DNA of 39,601 nt. It comes from Pedobacter psychrodurus (lineage in GTDB: Bacteria; Bacteroidota; Bacteroidia; Sphingobacteriales; Sphingobacteriaceae). The position numbers and the translations under genes are program-made. This document shows positions 24,702 through 34,295 of this stretch, piece by piece. A model generated the notes under the pieces. It was given only the letters and a program-made list of their open reading frames with translations, was not told where the DNA came from and searched no databases. Each line of letters opens with the position of its first letter. Positions within the stretch are counted from its first letter, which is position 1. The stretch lies in the NCBI RefSeq assembly GCF_004331735.1, contig NZ_SJSO01000035.1, positions 671 through 40,271 on the forward strand. Reading direction: 5' to 3'.

Positions 24702-26516
24702 ATGAAAGTGAAATTAGACACCCGCAAAATTACCTATTTGGTTATACTCTGCGCATTTATAATCTTCGTGATTAATGCCTGTAAAAGAGAAAGTTTAACA
24801 ATAAGTACCACTGATGATGTAAACATTACCGGATTTTTGGAGAAAAATCCTGATAAATTTTCTTTGTTTACCCAAATCTTAGAAAGATCGGGCACAAAAG
24901 GATATTTGGCTGCATATGGTAAATATACCATGTTTACCCCCGATAATAATGCAGTTAACGATTGGTTAAAAAGTTTAAATAAAACAGCAGTCGATCAATT
25001 ATCAGCTGCAGAACTGAAAGATGTTGTTCGTTTCCACGTTTTGCCAGATACCGTTGCCACGGGCAAATTTACCGACGGTAAATTAACCCAGATTACCCTA
25101 TATGGTCAGTATCTGCAAACAGGCGTTACCTTTAAAGATGGCGTAAGTAGTTTTATCATCAATAAACAGGCACTGATTACCCAGTCGAATGTTCGGGTTG
25201 GGAATGGAATTATCCATATTATCGATCATGTGTTAATCCCTTCAATTAAAACACTGGCTTCTACTATAGAAAGCAATAACAGGTATAGTATTTTTACCCA
25301 GGCCTTAAAAGAAACCGGTTTTTACGATTCGTTAAACTATGTACAATCTGTAATTCCTGATACTACACGTCGTTTCCAGACGGTAATTCTCGAATCCGAT
25401 TCGGCATTGCAAGCTGCGGGTTTTAACAATTATGCCGCTTTAAAAGCCAAACTTTCAAAAACGGGTAATCCGAAAAGCCATGCCGATAGTTTGTGGATGT
25501 ATGTAGCTTACCATATTTCAACCGGAGCAAGTTATACACCTGATATTGTTTCTTCACCTTCATTGGCCACATTGGTACCGAGTGAAATTATAACCACAAA
25601 ATTAGTTGGAACGAAAATTTTATTAAATGATGATGAGTTTAATGGTGTGGTAGAACCTGGTGTAGAAGTAAACAGAACTTTTAGTAATGTGACTACTTCG
25701 AATGGGGTTTTACACGAATCGAAAGGTTTTTACAAAATTAAGCCACGCGTACCTACGGGTGTTTTCTTCGACATAGGCGATCAGCCAGAATTAAAATTAT
25801 TGGCTGCCTGGCGGGCACCTGGACAAACCATTCAGCTTTTACAAAATGGAAAGTTAATTACAGCAGGCATCAGGCTCGATGCTTACAGAGCAGGTACAAT
25901 TGGTCCTGTTTATGCCGTGTCGTCAACGCCAATCGGCGCATCAGATGGGCGGAGTTACGCCAATAGAGATGTAATTCAATTTAACCCGACCACCAGTAAT
26001 ACTGCACGTTCTATCTGGATGGAAATCAGAACCCCTATGCTGGTAAAAGGTAAATACAAAGTATGGATCTGTCATACCTACAACGGCTCCGGACCACTTA
26101 CACAAGTTGGGGTTGATGTGGGCACAACACAAGAGCAATTGCTGCCAAACCTGGTCGATTTTGCGCAAACATTAGGCAGTTCCGGTGTGCCTACTGCCAA
26201 TGCCGCTTTGCCATCTGCAGATGGATTAATGTTAACAAACGGCTTTAAACGCTATATGGCTACAACTGCCGAAGTAAGTAATGGTGTTAATGGTTTACAA
26301 CCCATCTCACAGAATAATTTATGGTCGGTTATGGTCGGAAAATTGGCTGGTGTGGTCGATATTAAAACAACTGATAAACACTGGGTTAGGTTTACTACAC
26401 TGCGTGGTAATGGAACCGGAATTATGAATATGGATATGATTCATTTTATTCCAATTGATGATGATCAGAACTATCCAAGATTTAGTCCATCGGGCCTGAT
26501 TTATAAACGCCCATAA
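24702..26516 (+). CDS. Fasciclin lipoprotein with C-terminal beta-sandwich module
   Basis: 604 residues. The start is the ATG at 24702: the frame is open further upstream inside susD, but the lipoprotein signal (YLVILCAFIIFVINAC, Cys27) begins only here. A clear first FAS1 domain (about 40-185; YTMFTPDNNAVNDWL, VGNGIIHIIDHVLIP) is followed by a second, weaker one (about 190-350; RYSIFTQALKETGFYDSL, TSNGVLHESKGFYKI). The last ~230 residues look like a galactose-binding-like beta-sandwich, with MLVKGKYKVWICHTYNG and a final NMDMIHFIPIDD strand; such modules often bind glycans. It lies between the two SusCD pairs, 10 bases after susD 1 and 32 bases before another fasciclin gene. Surface attachment is expected; the ligand is unknown. 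Confidence 0.88.
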   Translation: MKVKLDTRKITYLVILCAFIIFVINACKRESLTISTTDDVNITGFLEKNPDKFSLFTQILERSGTKGYLAAYGKYTMFTPDNNAVNDWLKSLNKTAVDQLSAAELKDVVRFHVLPDTVATGKFTDGKLTQITLYGQYLQTGVTFKDGVSSFIINKQALITQSNVRVGNGIIHIIDHVLIPSIKTLASTIESNNRYSIFTQALKETGFYDSLNYVQSVIPDTTRRFQTVILESDSALQAAGFNNYAALKAKLSKTGNPKSHADSLWMYVAYHISTGASYTPDIVSSPSLATLVPSEIITTKLVGTKILLNDDEFNGVVEPGVEVNRTFSNVTTSNGVLHESKGFYKIKPRVPTGVFFDIGDQPELKLLAAWRAPGQTIQLLQNGKLITAGIRLDAYRAGTIGPVYAVSSTPIGASDGRSYANRDVIQFNPTTSNTARSIWMEIRTPMLVKGKYKVWICHTYNGSGPLTQVGVDVGTTQEQLLPNLVDFAQTLGSSGVPTANAALPSADGLMLTNGFKRYMATTAEVSNGVNGLQPISQNNLWSVMVGKLAGVVDIKTTDKHWVRFTTLRGNGTGIMNMDMIHFIPIDDDQNYPRFSPSGLIYKRP

Positions 26517-26548
26517 CTAATTGAGCCATAGAACTAATAACATAAACA

Positions 26549-27982
26549 ATGACTAGAAAATATATAATATACATTGCTTTGCTCAGTATCAGTACAGTTT
26601 TATATTCCTGTAAAGATAACCTGGAACTGCATAACGAGCTTACCAATGTAGATAACAGTTTAGATCTTTCTCAAAAGCTCGATGCTCAGGCCAACGTAAG
26701 CATTTTTAATGGTTATGTTAAAACCACAGGATATGATAAGGTGCTTGCGGGTGCGCAAAACTATACGGTTTGGGCACCAACCAATCAGGCTTTAGCCAAT
26801 TTAGATGCTGCAATTGTTTCTGATCCCGCAAAATTGAAAGATTTTGTGGCCAACCATATTGCGCTATCTACTTATCCATTAAACAAAGAAGGAGATACCA
26901 TAAGGTTGAAATTGCTTAATAATAAGTTTGGCGTTTTTACCAGCACTAAATTCGAAGAAGGCACTGTTTCTGGTGCGGGCCAGTTTGTGAAAAATGGGGT
27001 ATTGTACACCGTAGATCAGGCTGTTCCAACCAAACAGAATATTTGGGATTATATGCTCAGCAGCACTGATGGTGCTTTGCAAAAGAACTATATTAATAAT
27101 CTGTCGATTACCGTTATCGATACTGCAAACGCTACGGTTATTGGTTATAATTCATTGGGGAATCCAATTTTTGCCCCTAATCCGCCCATGATATCCAGGA
27201 ATACTTACTGGGTAAATGTAGCCGATCTGAGAGACGAAAGTCAGCAATACACTTATTTTATACTACAGGATGCCGCCTTTACAGCCGAATCATCAAAACT
27301 TTCAACCTATTATCCAAGTATAAATCCGAATTTGAATGCTTCCTACTTTCTGGTTAAAGATTTAACCATAAAAGGTGTTTATGCAATTGAAAAGTTGCCA
27401 GATACACTTATTTCTTTACAAGGAGTAAAAGTACCGATCAATAAGGCCAATATTATCCGTTCGTATCGTGCCAGTAACGGGATGGTGCATGTGGTAAATG
27501 CGCTGCCTTTCCGTTTAAAGGATAAAATACCCGAATTTAAAATAGAGGGTGAAAAACCACAAGCCATTAGTGCTGCACGTACGCTTTTATACCGCACAAA
27601 ACTCGATAATTTAGGAAAAACCTTTAACGATATTGAGGTTTACGACCATAGGTATGCCGAATTTGGTGTGTTCTATACCAAAGCCAATTTACCGGTGGTA
27701 AAATATAAAGTTTACGCAAGAGCCATTTCTGGTTTACCTGGCGATCCGCAAGTGGCGGCATTTACGCAACGTTATTTCTTTTTTAACCCTACTACTATAA
27801 GTTATACTTTGTTTTCTACACACCTGGTAAGCCCCTTAACCTATAACGAAGCTTATTTAGGAGAATATACGCCTACAGCATTTGGTAATTTTCAGGTGAG
27901 GTTAACCGCTGCAAACAGTACGAATGTAAATGTAAGTACACTCATACTGGATTATCTCCGCTTTGAACCAGTTTTACCTTAA
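26549..27982 (+). CDS. Fasciclin lipoprotein, shorter paralogue with the same C-terminal module
   Basis: 477 residues with lipoprotein signal ISTVLYSC (Cys21). FAS1 domain 1 (about 35-155) has NYTVWAPTNQALANLDAAI and KNGVLYTVDQAVP. A second divergent FAS1 domain (about 160-335) has QYTYFILQDAAF and SNGMVHVVNALPFRL. The last ~130 residues parallel those of the preceding gene: VVKYKVYARAISG aligns with GKYKVWICHTYNG, and the end STLILDYLRFEPVLP resembles the last strand of carbohydrate-binding galactose-binding-like folds. The two are thus probably duplicates. The stop is only 2 bases before the next susC, so co-expression is tight. Confidence 0.87.
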   Translation: MTRKYIIYIALLSISTVLYSCKDNLELHNELTNVDNSLDLSQKLDAQANVSIFNGYVKTTGYDKVLAGAQNYTVWAPTNQALANLDAAIVSDPAKLKDFVANHIALSTYPLNKEGDTIRLKLLNNKFGVFTSTKFEEGTVSGAGQFVKNGVLYTVDQAVPTKQNIWDYMLSSTDGALQKNYINNLSITVIDTANATVIGYNSLGNPIFAPNPPMISRNTYWVNVADLRDESQQYTYFILQDAAFTAESSKLSTYYPSINPNLNASYFLVKDLTIKGVYAIEKLPDTLISLQGVKVPINKANIIRSYRASNGMVHVVNALPFRLKDKIPEFKIEGEKPQAISAARTLLYRTKLDNLGKTFNDIEVYDHRYAEFGVFYTKANLPVVKYKVYARAISGLPGDPQVAAFTQRYFFFNPTTISYTLFSTHLVSPLTYNEAYLGEYTPTAFGNFQVRLTAANSTNVNVSTLILDYLRFEPVLP

Positions 27983-27984
27983 TT

Positions 27985-30900
27985 ATGAATCTTGCTTTCA
28001 AAAAAAATACTATGTATAATTTTACAACGATAAAAAAAGTTTGGGGTATATTGATTTGCTTACTGGTGTTTAGCTTAGCTGCACAGGCACAGGAAGTAGA
28101 TTCGATGAAAACCGAAACAGATACCACTACCGTAAAAGTAAAGGCCCGTGCAGTTAAGGGCGAAAAAATAAGGGGAGTTGTGCTCGATGGGAATACCAAT
28201 AAGCCTTTAGTGGGGATTAATATCACCGTTACTGGTTTTAACGCCGCTATTACCGACGAAAAAGGGAGGTTTACGGTAGTCGTACCCGATTATAAGGCCA
28301 GCATTATTATTTCGGGTAACGGTTTCCAAACTAAGGTGCTACCCGTTTACAAAGACAAAGAAATTAGAACCAAACTTTACCCTTTGTCATTTACCTCTGT
28401 ATATAACGAGGTAGTTACACCAATCGGTACGGTTTCTCAGGCACGGGCAATACCTGCCATCAGTAATGTGAGTTTGCAAGGTAACTGGGCTAGTAATTCT
28501 GAAAGTGTAATGAGTTATATCCAAGGCAGGGCAGCAGGGGTTAAAGTTACCAGGCGCTCAGGAACACCTGGGGTAGGTGCCGATGTACTCATTAGAGGGT
28601 TTAACTCGCTGTATGCTACAAATCAGCCTTTGTATGTAGTTGATGGAATGATTTTCGATTCCAATAATTATGGTACTTCGCTAATTAAAGGTCACGTTAA
28701 CAACCCACTTCAATTTATCGATGTTCGAGATATTGAAAACATCAGTATTATCAAAGATGCGGCTTCGGCAGCAGCTTATGGTGTAAAAGCGGCAAATGGA
28801 GTGGTGTTAATTACCACTAACCGTGCACACGATCTGGCTACAAATATCGATTTTTCTGGTTATGCAGGTTTCAATTTCAAACCTAAAAACTTGCCTGTAA
28901 TGGGTGCTGCTGATCATAGGTTATACCTTGCTGATATCTTAAAAAGTCAGGGATTGAGCAATAGCGCTATTGCCGCAAAGCCATATATGAACGATAGTCC
29001 AACGAATCCCGATTATTTTAAATACCATAACGAAACCAATTGGCAGAATGAGGTATTAAAAAGCAGTTTCGATCAGAATTATTTTTTAAAGGTAACCGGC
29101 GGTGATAATATTGCCAAGTATGCGCTTTCTGCTGCTTACGCCAGAGATAGGGGCGTGATTGATAGTACCGATAATTTAAAATACAGCACACGGTTTAATA
29201 GCGATTTAAACCTGACTAAAAAATTGCAGGGAAGCACCAGTTTATCATTTACCTATACCGAGCAGCGTTTAAAAGACCAGGGAATTGCTCCGGTAACCAA
29301 TCCGCTGTTTTTAGCTTTGGTTAAATCGCCTTTTATGGCCAGGAATGAAATAAATTCGGCTGGAGCAGTTTCTCCAAATTTAGCAGATTACGATACCTTA
29401 CAAGTGAGTAATCCAAGAGCTTTAATTGAGAAAGGGCAAAATTTAAAAAAGGCTTATCGATTTTATGGTAACATCAATTTCGATTTTACTTTCAATAAAA
29501 ACTTTAAATTATCTAACCTAAGTGGGGTAACTTACGATAAAACGCAGGAAACACTGTTTATTCCAAGAAAAGGGGTAACCAACGATACGCTTTCCAATTA
29601 TGTAGGCGATAGCCGTTTAGGTACACAGGTAGGAAGGTTTTTTAACGTGTTTAACGATCTTCGTTTTACTTACGATCAATCCTTCGGCTTATACAGCAAA
29701 CTCCATGCAATTATAGGTACTCGTTATTCGCAGAGCGAAAGTGAGCAGGATTATGCTTTAGGTTTTAACTCCGCAACAGATGAGTTGATTAGCATTGGGA
29801 ACAGTAATGCCGCTTTTAGAACATTTGGGGGTGATATTGGGAAATGGCGTACGCTGAACAATTATCTGTCTGCCAATTATAGTTACGCCGATAAATACCT
29901 GGCTAATTTTTCAATGGCTGTTGATGGTTCCTCGCGCTTTGGTGCAAAGGCTGATCAGGGTTTCTTAAATTTCGACGATGGCTTGAGGATTAATGGAAGC
30001 CGTTATGCTGTTTTACCCGCCATTGGTGCTGCCTGGGTAATCTCTTCGGAGAAATTTATGCGCAATTTACATCGTGTTGACCTTTTAAAATTAAGAATGA
30101 GCTATGGTTTAGTTGGAAATGATGATGTGGGAAATTATACAGCGAGAAAATATTATACCTCTCAAAATGTGTTGGGCATTAGGGGGATTGTAACAGGCAA
30201 TTTTGCTAACCCGAATCTACAATGGGAAACCGTACGGAAGTTTAATACGGGTATAGATGGTTCCTTTTTTAGCGAGCGCCTAAGCATCAGTTTAGATTAT
30301 TGGAGAAACAGCACTAAAAATATGTTAAGCTATCAATTGTTGAATGCAATTTCGGGTACTGCTTCTTTTATTAATAATAATGGTGGCATGCAGACAAATG
30401 GCTTAGATTTAGCCCTAAACGGTCGGATTTTAAATGAAAAATTAAAATGGGATGCGGGCTTAACCATCGGTACATCGACCAATAAAATTACCAGTTTACC
30501 TGATGGGAATTCGGTTGTAACCAGTTATGCAGGTGGTGCTTATATCAGTCAGGTTGGTCAGTCGGCCAATCAGTTTTATGGTTATAAAACCAATGGGGTT
30601 TATGCGACCAATGCAGAGGCTACTGCCTCAGGTTTATCCAGCCGCAACAGTTCGGGAGCATTGGTGCCATTTACAGGTGGCGATGTAAGGTTTGCCGATA
30701 GTAATGGCGATAAAATAATTGACGATGCCGATCGCACCGTTATTGGTGACCCAAACCCAGGTTTGTTTGGAAGTTTTAACAACACCTTCACTTACAAAAA
30801 CTGGAGCTTAGATGCCTTGATCACTTTTGTTAGTGGTAACGATGTTTACAATTATACCAGGGCCCAGTTAGAATCAGGAAGTACTTATTACAATCAAACA

Positions 30901-31245
30901 CCAAATATCAATAACAGGTGGAAGGGTGATGGACAAGTTACATCAATACCCAAAGCTACTTATGGCGATCCGGTGGGGAATGCCCGTTTTTCTGACCGCT
31001 GGATAGAAGATGGTTCTTATTTACGTTTGAGAACCGTTAATGTAACCTATAATGTACCCTTAAAATTGAAAGCCATTAAGTACGCAAAAATTTATGCCAC
31101 TGCTAATAACTTGTTTACCGTAACCAATTATTTAGGCTATGATCCAGAATTTAGCAACTCCGGAAGTTTGTTTAGTCAAGGCGTAGATACCACACTCGAA
31201 CCACAGTTCAGGTCGTTTCAACTAGGCGTTAGAGTTGGATTATAA
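27985..31245 (+). CDS. SusC/RagA-family TonB-linked outer-membrane protein, copy 2
   Basis: 1086 residues. A signal peptide (WGILICLLVFSLAAQAQ) is followed by a short charged linker (DSMKTETDTTTVKVKARAVK) that copy 1 lacks. Then come the CarboxypepD_reg-like domain (about 58-140, RGVVLDGNTNKPLVGINITV) and the plug with LIRGFNSLYATNQPLYVVDG and AASAAAYGVKAANGVVLITT. The barrel ends FQLGVRVGL. The start could be the ATG at 27985 or the one at 28012; the first is 2 bases past the previous stop and suits coupling. It is clearly diverged from copy 1, so the two uptake pairs probably have different ligands. The partner SusD follows 17 bases downstream. Confidence 0.96.
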   Translation: MNLAFKKNTMYNFTTIKKVWGILICLLVFSLAAQAQEVDSMKTETDTTTVKVKARAVKGEKIRGVVLDGNTNKPLVGINITVTGFNAAITDEKGRFTVVVPDYKASIIISGNGFQTKVLPVYKDKEIRTKLYPLSFTSVYNEVVTPIGTVSQARAIPAISNVSLQGNWASNSESVMSYIQGRAAGVKVTRRSGTPGVGADVLIRGFNSLYATNQPLYVVDGMIFDSNNYGTSLIKGHVNNPLQFIDVRDIENISIIKDAASAAAYGVKAANGVVLITTNRAHDLATNIDFSGYAGFNFKPKNLPVMGAADHRLYLADILKSQGLSNSAIAAKPYMNDSPTNPDYFKYHNETNWQNEVLKSSFDQNYFLKVTGGDNIAKYALSAAYARDRGVIDSTDNLKYSTRFNSDLNLTKKLQGSTSLSFTYTEQRLKDQGIAPVTNPLFLALVKSPFMARNEINSAGAVSPNLADYDTLQVSNPRALIEKGQNLKKAYRFYGNINFDFTFNKNFKLSNLSGVTYDKTQETLFIPRKGVTNDTLSNYVGDSRLGTQVGRFFNVFNDLRFTYDQSFGLYSKLHAIIGTRYSQSESEQDYALGFNSATDELISIGNSNAAFRTFGGDIGKWRTLNNYLSANYSYADKYLANFSMAVDGSSRFGAKADQGFLNFDDGLRINGSRYAVLPAIGAAWVISSEKFMRNLHRVDLLKLRMSYGLVGNDDVGNYTARKYYTSQNVLGIRGIVTGNFANPNLQWETVRKFNTGIDGSFFSERLSISLDYWRNSTKNMLSYQLLNAISGTASFINNNGGMQTNGLDLALNGRILNEKLKWDAGLTIGTSTNKITSLPDGNSVVTSYAGGAYISQVGQSANQFYGYKTNGVYATNAEATASGLSSRNSSGALVPFTGGDVRFADSNGDKIIDDADRTVIGDPNPGLFGSFNNTFTYKNWSLDALITFVSGNDVYNYTRAQLESGSTYYNQTPNINNRWKGDGQVTSIPKATYGDPVGNARFSDRWIEDGSYLRLRTVNVTYNVPLKLKAIKYAKIYATANNLFTVTNYLGYDPEFSNSGSLFSQGVDTTLEPQFRSFQLGVRVGL

Positions 31246-31262
31246 TTAAGAAAGATATACTC

Positions 31263-32996
31263 ATGAAAATGAACTTAAATAAAAAAATTGCATCCCTTTT
31301 GCTATTGGGTATTCTATCGGCAGGTTCGTGGTCTTGCAAAAAAATGCTTGATGTACCAACCGAGGATAAATTGGACAGTATAAATGCTTTTAAAACAGTA
31401 TCTGATGCAGATGCTGCAGTTATTGGTATTTACGGCCAATTTCTGGGACTGGAAAAGCTGTACATCCTTCAAAACGAATTGCGTGGGGATTTAATGGATG
31501 TTACCTCCAAATCAAGTACCGACTTGCAGGAACTGTCATCACATACTGAAACAAAAAACAATCAATATGTAGATCCAAGACCATATTATCAGGTGATTGT
31601 GAATTGTAACGATGTGCTCAAAAACTTTAAAATGATGGTCGATGATCGCAGGATGAGTGTTGATGACTACAATAAACGCTACTCAGATATTGCCACATTA
31701 AGGAGTTGGATTTACCTGCATTTAGGCATTCAATATGGCAGCATACCTTACATTACCGATGCGATCGAAACGGTAGATGATTTAAAAAATCTGGCCAATT
31801 ACCCAAAAACATCATTTGATCAGCTATTGGATAAATTAATTGCCTTTAACGAAAGCCTGCCATATAAGGAAGCTTATGCTTATCCAACAGGAACATCCTT
31901 GCTGGTTACCATTGATGCTAATAGTACCCAAAAGTTATTTGCTTCAAAAGCCTTTCTGTTAGGTGATCTTTATTTGTGGAAAGGAAATTACATTAAAGCG
32001 GCAGAAAATTATGCCAAACTGATGAATGCCGAAAACAATAACGGAAATGATAACTTTAGGTTTAATTTTTATAAGATCAATAACTCCGGAGATCCTGCCT
32101 ATGCTAATTTAGCCGTGTTATTTAGCAGAAGCGGACAAGATCCTACTAGTTTAATCAATAGTGTAGATGCAGGCTGGAGAGCTATTTTTGGCTTGCCAAC
32201 AACATCAAGTGCGTGGAGTTCAGAGTGGTTTTGGGCTATGCCTTACAATACTGCATTTAAGCCTGTAAATCCAATGATTGATTTATGTTCGCCGCTAAAA
32301 AGTTATCAGATTAAGCCATCACAAGCCATAAAAGATCTTTGGAACAGCCAGATTACCTATGGTGGTGTTCCCTTCGATCCAAGAAGCAAATTATCGTTCA
32401 ATACTTCTGCTATGGGCGATGAAATTACCAAACTAACAGATAATGGTGGTAAATGGGGCATTTACAGGGCACCTTTATTACACCTTCGTTTTTCTGAAGC
32501 AGCCAATAGAGATGGACAGACCAAATTAGGCTGGGCATTACTAAACACAGGTATCAGAAATACTTATTATGTAGGTACATTCACAGCTGGCGCACAGGCA
32601 CCTGTTACGGTGGCGGAGTTAAACACCATGATTACGCCTTATCCGCAAACTTCACCTTATTATTTCGATGCCAGAAAAAATAACGATGTTTCGGGTACCT
32701 GGTACCGTAATTGTGGCATTAGAGGTAGGGCAGTAGTAACTGCTACCGATGTAAGTTATCAGACGGATATGATTGGCTTAGAAGGCAAGTTAATTGATGA
32801 GGCCGCAATGGAGCTTGCTTTTGAAGGTAACCGTTGGCCAGATTTGGTCCGTATTGCCCGCAGACAGAACAATCCGGCCTTTTTAGCAGATCGCATTTAT
32901 CAAAAGCTGTTAAAAGCAGGCAATCCTAATGCAAGCCTTACCAGGCAAAAATTAATGGATCCGGCCAATTGGTATTTGCCATTTGATTGGAAATAG
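31263..32996 (+). CDS. RagB/SusD-family lipoprotein, copy 2
   Basis: 577 residues with lipobox SAGSWSC (Cys25), then KKMLDVPTEDKLDSINAFKT. The SusD C-terminal hallmark is ELAFEGNRWPDLVRIARR and the end is MDPANWYLPFDWK. It is about 90 residues longer than copy 1, mostly through a middle insertion (about 280-400). It is the last gene of the operon; a strong terminator lies 12 bases after the stop. The start may be the ATG at 31263 or 31269. It is expected to cap the SusC at 27985. Confidence 0.94.
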   Translation: MKMNLNKKIASLLLLGILSAGSWSCKKMLDVPTEDKLDSINAFKTVSDADAAVIGIYGQFLGLEKLYILQNELRGDLMDVTSKSSTDLQELSSHTETKNNQYVDPRPYYQVIVNCNDVLKNFKMMVDDRRMSVDDYNKRYSDIATLRSWIYLHLGIQYGSIPYITDAIETVDDLKNLANYPKTSFDQLLDKLIAFNESLPYKEAYAYPTGTSLLVTIDANSTQKLFASKAFLLGDLYLWKGNYIKAAENYAKLMNAENNNGNDNFRFNFYKINNSGDPAYANLAVLFSRSGQDPTSLINSVDAGWRAIFGLPTTSSAWSSEWFWAMPYNTAFKPVNPMIDLCSPLKSYQIKPSQAIKDLWNSQITYGGVPFDPRSKLSFNTSAMGDEITKLTDNGGKWGIYRAPLLHLRFSEAANRDGQTKLGWALLNTGIRNTYYVGTFTAGAQAPVTVAELNTMITPYPQTSPYYFDARKNNDVSGTWYRNCGIRGRAVVTATDVSYQTDMIGLEGKLIDEAAMELAFEGNRWPDLVRIARRQNNPAFLADRIYQKLLKAGNPNASLTRQKLMDPANWYLPFDWK

Positions 32997-33007
32997 AAAA
33001 ATATAAT

Positions 33008-33037
33008 AAGCAGACAATCTAACTAGATCGTCTGCTT
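33008..33037. terminator. Strong bidirectional terminator between convergent operons
   Basis: A 13-bp stem (33008-33020 with 33025-33037, one G-T wobble) with an AACT loop, then TATTGCTTTT. It ends the fasciclin/SusCD operon and, on the other strand, the XrtN operon whose last stop is at 33046. Confidence 0.85.
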
Positions 33038-33045
33038 TATTGCTT

Positions 33046-33801
33046 TTAAAAAGCTTCGAGACTCAAAATCTGTGCCTTGTACGCTGCAGGGAGAATCAAG
33101 TTTCTTAATGGTTTGTTCACCTTAAGTTTCTTGCTTATTTTGTATAAAGTAAGCACTAGTTTAATTGGTTTTCCTTTTCCCAGTTTAAGCAATTCATTCA
33201 CTTTAATTGGAACAATCAGTGCTTGTATTTTTAGCATTAATGAATACCTCAGAAAACCCAGGTGTTTTTTGTACTGGTCAAAAAGATCACGAGAAAAGCA
33301 GCTATAAATTAAATTTTCCTGTAACTGTTGCTCATGCATAATTTGCCATGCCGCAAAATTAGCAGGAAGCCCATTTATTTCCATACGTTGTCCAACTTTA
33401 TAGAAAGTAGTAAATATTTCTTCTTTTTCTGTTAAAGTGAGTTTTCTTTCCAATACTTCGAAAGCGCTGATGGAATAGCTAATCAGCATAAATAGTACAT
33501 CTCTATAGGCCCAATCGGGAATTTTAGCATTTCTTCCAGCTTCAACATGCTGATGGATCATGGTAATCTGATCTATTGCAGCGTTTGCTTCAGTTAAAGA
33601 AGAAAATACGATTTTTTGAGCATAGGCAACAGTAGAAAACAATCTTCCTAACGGATCTTTAGGCAGTTTGCCCGTAAAATACAACCAATCAACAGCTTTA
33701 TTCAGGCTAAATTCTGCTGCAGCGCCAGCAAAAATAAAAAGAACAATATCTGTATTACCCCACATTTTCCTAACGATAGAATGTTTATCTACAAAGTCCA
33801 T
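33046..33801 (-). CDS. MpaB-family oxygenase (DUF2236)
   Basis: 251 residues. It matches the DUF2236/MpaB-Lcp family of heme-dependent oxygenases: WGNTDIVLFIFAGAAAEFSL near the start, FSTVAYAQKIVFSSLTEANAA, a conserved IHQHVEAGR that fits the family histidine motif, and WAYRDVLFMLISYSISAFEV. Known members include fungal MpaB (mycophenolate pathway) and latex-cleaving Lcp; the bacterial DUF2236 proteins are mostly uncharacterised. The start ATG overlaps the stop of the membrane protein gene upstream by 13 bases, so it is translationally coupled as the last gene of the XrtN operon. What it oxidises is unknown. An unsaturated lipid or isoprenoid is a guess only. Confidence 0.75.
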   Translation of the reverse strand: MDFVDKHSIVRKMWGNTDIVLFIFAGAAAEFSLNKAVDWLYFTGKLPKDPLGRLFSTVAYAQKIVFSSLTEANAAIDQITMIHQHVEAGRNAKIPDWAYRDVLFMLISYSISAFEVLERKLTLTEKEEIFTTFYKVGQRMEINGLPANFAAWQIMHEQQLQENLIYSCFSRDLFDQYKKHLGFLRYSLMLKIQALIVPIKVNELLKLGKGKPIKLVLTLYKISKKLKVNKPLRNLILPAAYKAQILSLEAF

Positions 33802-34295
33802 AATCCGTAATGCTCTTCTAATATTTCAATTTTTTTGATGTTGATACGGCATAGTATTAACGGGATAATTCCGATGATGCCAAAAGAACAGTCTATCAGT
33901 TGCCAAAATACTGGAATTTGGCGGATGTTCCCGGCAATTAATGCTAATGGAATAATTGCTATACAGCAGAGCATGCCAAAGTTGATTATCCATTTGTTTT
34001 TTACAGGATCTTTTAATGGGCCGATAAAAAGTATCGCCAACATGATATGGGTAAAAGCCAGCCAATCGGTACCATAACTTAAAAATGGATAATGCAGATT
34101 GGTATTTTTAATGGCCTGATAAACCGCTCCAAGCCAGATTTGAAGGTTAATTGGTAAAATTTCATTGTGTTTAACCAGATAAGCGATTTCTGTTTCTAAT
34201 GGGAATGCTGTTAATCCGCTTATTGCCAGTCCTATAATGATTGTAAAGACGTATATCTTTGAATGTAGCCTTAATTTTTGTTCTTCGCTATTCAT
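33789..34295 (-). CDS. Small polytopic membrane protein of the XrtN operon (unknown)
   Basis: 168 residues with about four membrane spans (IYVFTIIIGLAISGLTAF, a span near WLAFTHIMLAILFIGP, INFGMLCCIAIIPLALIAG and CSFGIIGIIPLILCRI). Short soluble loops carry no motif I recognise. It overlaps xrtN by 8 bases (ATGAATAG) and the oxygenase gene by 13, so it is firmly within the operon. It could assist the exosortase or the oxygenase at the inner membrane; there is no direct evidence for either. Confidence 0.75.
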   Translation of the reverse strand: MNSEEQKLRLHSKIYVFTIIIGLAISGLTAFPLETEIAYLVKHNEILPINLQIWLGAVYQAIKNTNLHYPFLSYGTDWLAFTHIMLAILFIGPLKDPVKNKWIINFGMLCCIAIIPLALIAGNIRQIPVFWQLIDCSFGIIGIIPLILCRINIKKIEILEEHYGLWTL

